A DNA stretch of 64,000 nucleotides from Martelella sp. NC20 (lineage in GTDB: Bacteria > Pseudomonadota > Alphaproteobacteria > Rhizobiales > Rhizobiaceae): the NCBI RefSeq assembly GCF_013459645.1, contig NZ_CP054861.1, positions 416,501-480,500 of the forward strand, given 5' to 3'. Below, piece by piece: positions 61,583 through 64,000 of this stretch (within the stretch, counting starts at the first letter, position 1; each line of letters starts with the position of its first letter). Under the pieces are notes generated by a model. That model made no database searches, had not been told where the DNA came from, and worked only from the letters and a program-made list of their open reading frames with translations. The translations under genes and the position numbers were made by a program.

Positions 61583-62581
61583 TTATTCTGCGGCTGCGAC
61601 CGGCGCTTTCGCGCGCCGCGCTTCCTTTTCGGCATGGGCCTGGAGCCCGTCACGGAACCAGGCGCCGTCGTCCCAGGCCTTGCGGCGGGCGGCGATGCGT
61701 TCGCGGTTGCAGGGGCCATTGCCCTTGATCACCTCGAAGAATTCCGACCAGTCCGGCTCGGAGAAGTCGTAGCCGCCCTTTTCCTCGTTCCAGGCAAGGT
61801 TGTCGTCCGGGATCGACAGGCCGAGATATTTCGCCTGCGGGACCGTCTGGTCGACGAATTTCTGGCGCAGTTCGTCATTGGTGTTGATCTTGATCTTCCA
61901 CGCCATCGACTGGGTCGAATGAACACTGTCCTTGTCGGATGGTCCGAACATCATCAGCGAGGGATACCAGAATCGGTTCAGCGCATCCTGCGCCATCTCC
62001 TTCTGCTCCGGCGTGCCGAAGGCCATCTTCATCATGATCGAATAGCCCTGGCGCTGGTGGAAGCTCTCTTCCTTGCAGATGCGGATCATCGCCCGCGAAT
62101 AGGGCCCGAAGGAGGTGCGCTGCAACGGCACCTGGTTCATGATCGCGGCGCCATCAACCAGCCAGCCGACCGCGCCCATATCGGCCCAGTTCAGCGTCGG
62201 GTAGTTGAAGATCGAGGAATATTTCATCCGCCCGTCATGGAGCTTTTCCATGAGGTCATCGCGCGACACGCCAAGCGTTTCGGCGGCGGAATAGAGGTAG
62301 AGCCCGTGGCCGGCCTCGTCCTGCACCTTTGCAAGCAGGATCGCCTTGCGCTCCAGCGAGGGCGCGCGGGTGATCCAGTTGCCTTCCGGAAGCTGGCCGA
62401 CGATTTCCGAATGGGCATGCTGACCGATCTGGCGCACCAGCGTCTTGCGGTAGCCTTCCGGCATCCAGTCCTTCGGCTCGATCTTCTCGCCGCGGTCGAT
62501 GCGTTCCTGGAAGGCCTGTTCCTCCGGCGACATATCTTCGCGGGATTTCATGCCTTCCGATTTCACCATTTGTGCATACAT
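61583..62581 (-). CDS. paaA: Phenylacetyl-CoA epoxidase catalytic subunit PaaA
   Basis: A 332-residue diiron subunit. Ligands are visible as Glu59 (HAHSEIVG), Glu89 and His92 (DEAGH), and Glu172 and His175 (EESFH). It epoxidises the aromatic ring of phenylacetyl-CoA with O2. The minus-strand order is paaJ-A-B-C-D-E, then the extra paralogue, paaZ and paaY, with minimal spacing. Confidence 0.96.
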   Translation of the reverse strand: MYAQMVKSEGMKSREDMSPEEQAFQERIDRGEKIEPKDWMPEGYRKTLVRQIGQHAHSEIVGQLPEGNWITRAPSLERKAILLAKVQDEAGHGLYLYSAAETLGVSRDDLMEKLHDGRMKYSSIFNYPTLNWADMGAVGWLVDGAAIMNQVPLQRTSFGPYSRAMIRICKEESFHQRQGYSIMMKMAFGTPEQKEMAQDALNRFWYPSLMMFGPSDKDSVHSTQSMAWKIKINTNDELRQKFVDQTVPQAKYLGLSIPDDNLAWNEEKGGYDFSEPDWSEFFEVIKGNGPCNRERIAARRKAWDDGAWFRDGLQAHAEKEARRAKAPVAAAE

Positions 62582-62600
62582 GGTCTTGAGGCCTCCTTGG

Positions 62601-63806
62601 TCAGATCCGTTCGATAATCATGGCGATGCCCTGGCCGACGCCGATGCACATGGTGCAAAGGCCGTAGCGCCCGCCGGTGCGGTGAAGCTGGTTTGCGGCC
62701 GTCAGCACCAGCCGGGCGCCGGACATGCCGAGCGGGTGGCCGATGGCGATTGCCCCACCATTGGCGTTCACATGGGCTGCGTCATCCGGCAGGCCGAGTT
62801 CGCGCAGCACGGCGAGGCTCTGCGCGGCAAAGGCTTCGTTGAGTTCGATGACGTCCATGTCGGCAAGCGAAAGCCCGGCAAGTTTCAGCACTTTGCGGGT
62901 GGCGGGAACCGGACCGATGCCCATGACGCGCGGCGGAACGCCGGCAGAAGCCATGGCAACGATCCGCGCCTTCGGGGTCAGCCCGTTGGCATTCGCCGCC
63001 TCTCCCGAAGCGATCAGCAGCCCGGCCGCGCCGTCATTGACGCCCGAGGCATTGCCGGCGGTAACGGAAAGCTCCGGCGCGTTGACGCCTTTCAGCTTTG
63101 CCAGAGCCTCGGCCGTGGTGCCCGGACGCGGATGTTCGTCCGTGTCGACGACCACCGGCTCGCCCTTTCTCTGGGGAATGGTGACCGGCACGATTTCCTC
63201 GCCGAACACACCTGCATCCTGCGCGGCCTTCCAGCGCGCCTGGCTCATGGCCGCGAACCGGTCCTGGTCCTCGCGCGAGATATTGTAATCAGCAGCCACG
63301 TTATCGGCTGTCTCCGGCATCGAATGGGTGCCGAATTCACTGCGGAGCTTCTTGTTCGTGAAGCGCCAGCCGATGGTGGTGTCGTAGATTTCCGCCTTGC
63401 GGGAGAAGGCCGTTTCCGCCTTGCCCATGACGAAAGGCGCACGGCTCATGCTTTCCACGCCGCCGGCAATCATGAGGCTGCCGTCGCCAGCGCGTATCGT
63501 GCGCGCGGCAAGGCCGATCGCATCCATGCCGGAACCGCAGAGCCGGTTGACCGTGGTGCCCGGAACGCCGACCGGCAGGCCTGACAGGAGCACCGCCATA
63601 CGCGCCACATTGCGATTGTCCTCGCCCGCCTGATTGGCGCAGCCGAGGATGACGTCATCCACGCTTTCCCAATCGACCTTGCCGTTTCTGGCCTTCAACG
63701 CGGCAAGCGGCACGGCGGCAAGATCATCGGCGCGCACGGCCGAGAGCACTCCGCCATAGCGACCGACAGGCGTACGAATTGCATCGCAGATAAAGGCTTG
63801 CGCCAT
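62601..63806 (-). CDS. paaJ: 3-oxoadipyl-CoA/3-oxo-5,6-didehydrosuberyl-CoA thiolase
   Basis: A 401-residue thiolase: nucleophile Cys in [14 protein letters not shown], His in [17 protein letters not shown] and second Cys in [10 protein letters not shown]. It catalyses both thiolytic steps of the pathway. ATG 63806 follows GAAGGAGGAG. It leads the long minus-strand paa operon; a related pcaF thiolase of the beta-ketoadipate pathway is the only realistic alternative. Confidence 0.95.
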   Translation of the reverse strand: MAQAFICDAIRTPVGRYGGVLSAVRADDLAAVPLAALKARNGKVDWESVDDVILGCANQAGEDNRNVARMAVLLSGLPVGVPGTTVNRLCGSGMDAIGLAARTIRAGDGSLMIAGGVESMSRAPFVMGKAETAFSRKAEIYDTTIGWRFTNKKLRSEFGTHSMPETADNVAADYNISREDQDRFAAMSQARWKAAQDAGVFGEEIVPVTIPQRKGEPVVVDTDEHPRPGTTAEALAKLKGVNAPELSVTAGNASGVNDGAAGLLIASGEAANANGLTPKARIVAMASAGVPPRVMGIGPVPATRKVLKLAGLSLADMDVIELNEAFAAQSLAVLRELGLPDDAAHVNANGGAIAIGHPLGMSGARLVLTAANQLHRTGGRYGLCTMCIGVGQGIAMIIERI

Positions 63807-64000
63807 GAATGCTCCTCCTTCGGCGGCAATTCCCAACTGCCGCGGCAAAACTCCCTTGTCCGGGCGAACGGTCTCTTATCTCGCTCCGCCGGACATTCGA
63901 CCGGGACTCCTCAATTCGTCGACCGATCGGTCACTTATATAGCGCATAAAACATCACACAAAAAGTAATTTCTTCGCATTTAGTGTGATATCTTAGGTCG
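63807..64000. promoter_or_regulatory. paaJ operon promoter with PaaR-like site
   Basis: CGACCGATCGGTCA (63920-63933) contains the perfect palindrome GACCGATCGGTC; read on the minus strand, TGACCGATCGGTCG follows immediately downstream of a TATATAA -10-like element (63936-63942). A repressor bound there would block initiation. AT-rich sequence beyond 63950 is probably the upstream promoter part; the window ends there. Confidence 0.7.

Noticed and set aside
1..64000. Search for tRNA, rRNA, CRISPR arrays, insertion sequences, prophage or toxin-antitoxin genes
   Set aside because: None was recognised; gaps between genes are short and carry only promoters, hairpins, one REP-like pair and two decayed genes.

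Overview
The window is GC-rich, almost fully coding DNA from an alphaproteobacterium, most probably a member of the Rhizobiales (Rhizobiaceae-like). Pointers are the many ABC sugar importers with UgpC-type ATPases, the amino-acid-type Liv importer next to phenylacetate genes, the LysR, IclR, LacI, GntR and TetR regulators each beside its own catabolic operon, and a REP-like palindromic pair. No rRNA, tRNA, CRISPR, transposase or phage gene was seen. It reads as a catabolic region of a chromosome or chromid.

Layout. (1) 1-2.8 kb: 3' part of a PQQ glucose dehydrogenase (cut by the window edge) and an Fe-type superoxide dismutase. (2) 2.9-9.5 kb: a LysR regulator divergent from an RND efflux operon (adaptor and pump, no outer-membrane factor), led by an alpha/beta-hydrolase homologue that has lost its catalytic Ser and His. 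(3) 9.6-20.1 kb: a non-phosphorylating L-fucose-type pathway (FAH-family hydrolase, L-fuconate dehydratase, dehydrogenase, a mandelate-racemase-like enzyme, an ABC importer) divergent from an IclR regulator, lactonase and mutarotase. (4) 20.2-30.4 kb: a PhnA-like protein, then two operons that combine sugar enzymes (Gfo/Idh/MocA oxidoreductase, aldose-epimerase-like protein, SDR) with acyl-CoA enzymes (two CaiB/BaiF CoA-transferases, MaoC dehydratase, crotonase), plus a solute-binding-protein homologue without a signal peptide, a LacI regulator and a decayed RbsC permease. This is the best candidate for an undescribed pathway. (5) 30.7-38.4 kb: a palindromic repeat, a second CUT1 sugar importer with an enolase-superfamily enzyme, a GntR regulator, an aldo/keto reductase of the aldose-dehydrogenase type, and a lactonase pseudogene remnant. 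(6) 38.4-43.4 kb: an ABC-2 exporter of the YhhJ/RbbA/YhiI type. (7) 43.7-64 kb: a phenylacetate (paa) supercluster.

The paa region appears to encode the whole route. PaaK makes phenylacetyl-CoA; PaaABCDE epoxidises it; PaaG isomerises to the oxepin; PaaZ opens and oxidises the ring; a fused crotonase/3-hydroxyacyl-CoA dehydrogenase probably replaces separate PaaF and PaaH; PaaJ carries out thiolysis. PaaI and PaaY are rescue thioesterases, PaaN is an extra aldehyde dehydrogenase, and LivKHMGF is a probable uptake system. A TetR regulator (PaaR) is embedded, and three similar motifs (TGACC-R-A-Y-CGG core) lie in front of paaN/paaG, paaR and paaJ. An extra PaaA/PaaC-like ferritin-fold protein sits between paaE and paaZ.

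Recurring architecture: each of the three periplasmic binding-protein genes is followed by a strong GC-rich hairpin before the permease genes, which would favour excess binding protein. Most genes inside operons overlap by 4 bases or lie within about 30 bases of each other.
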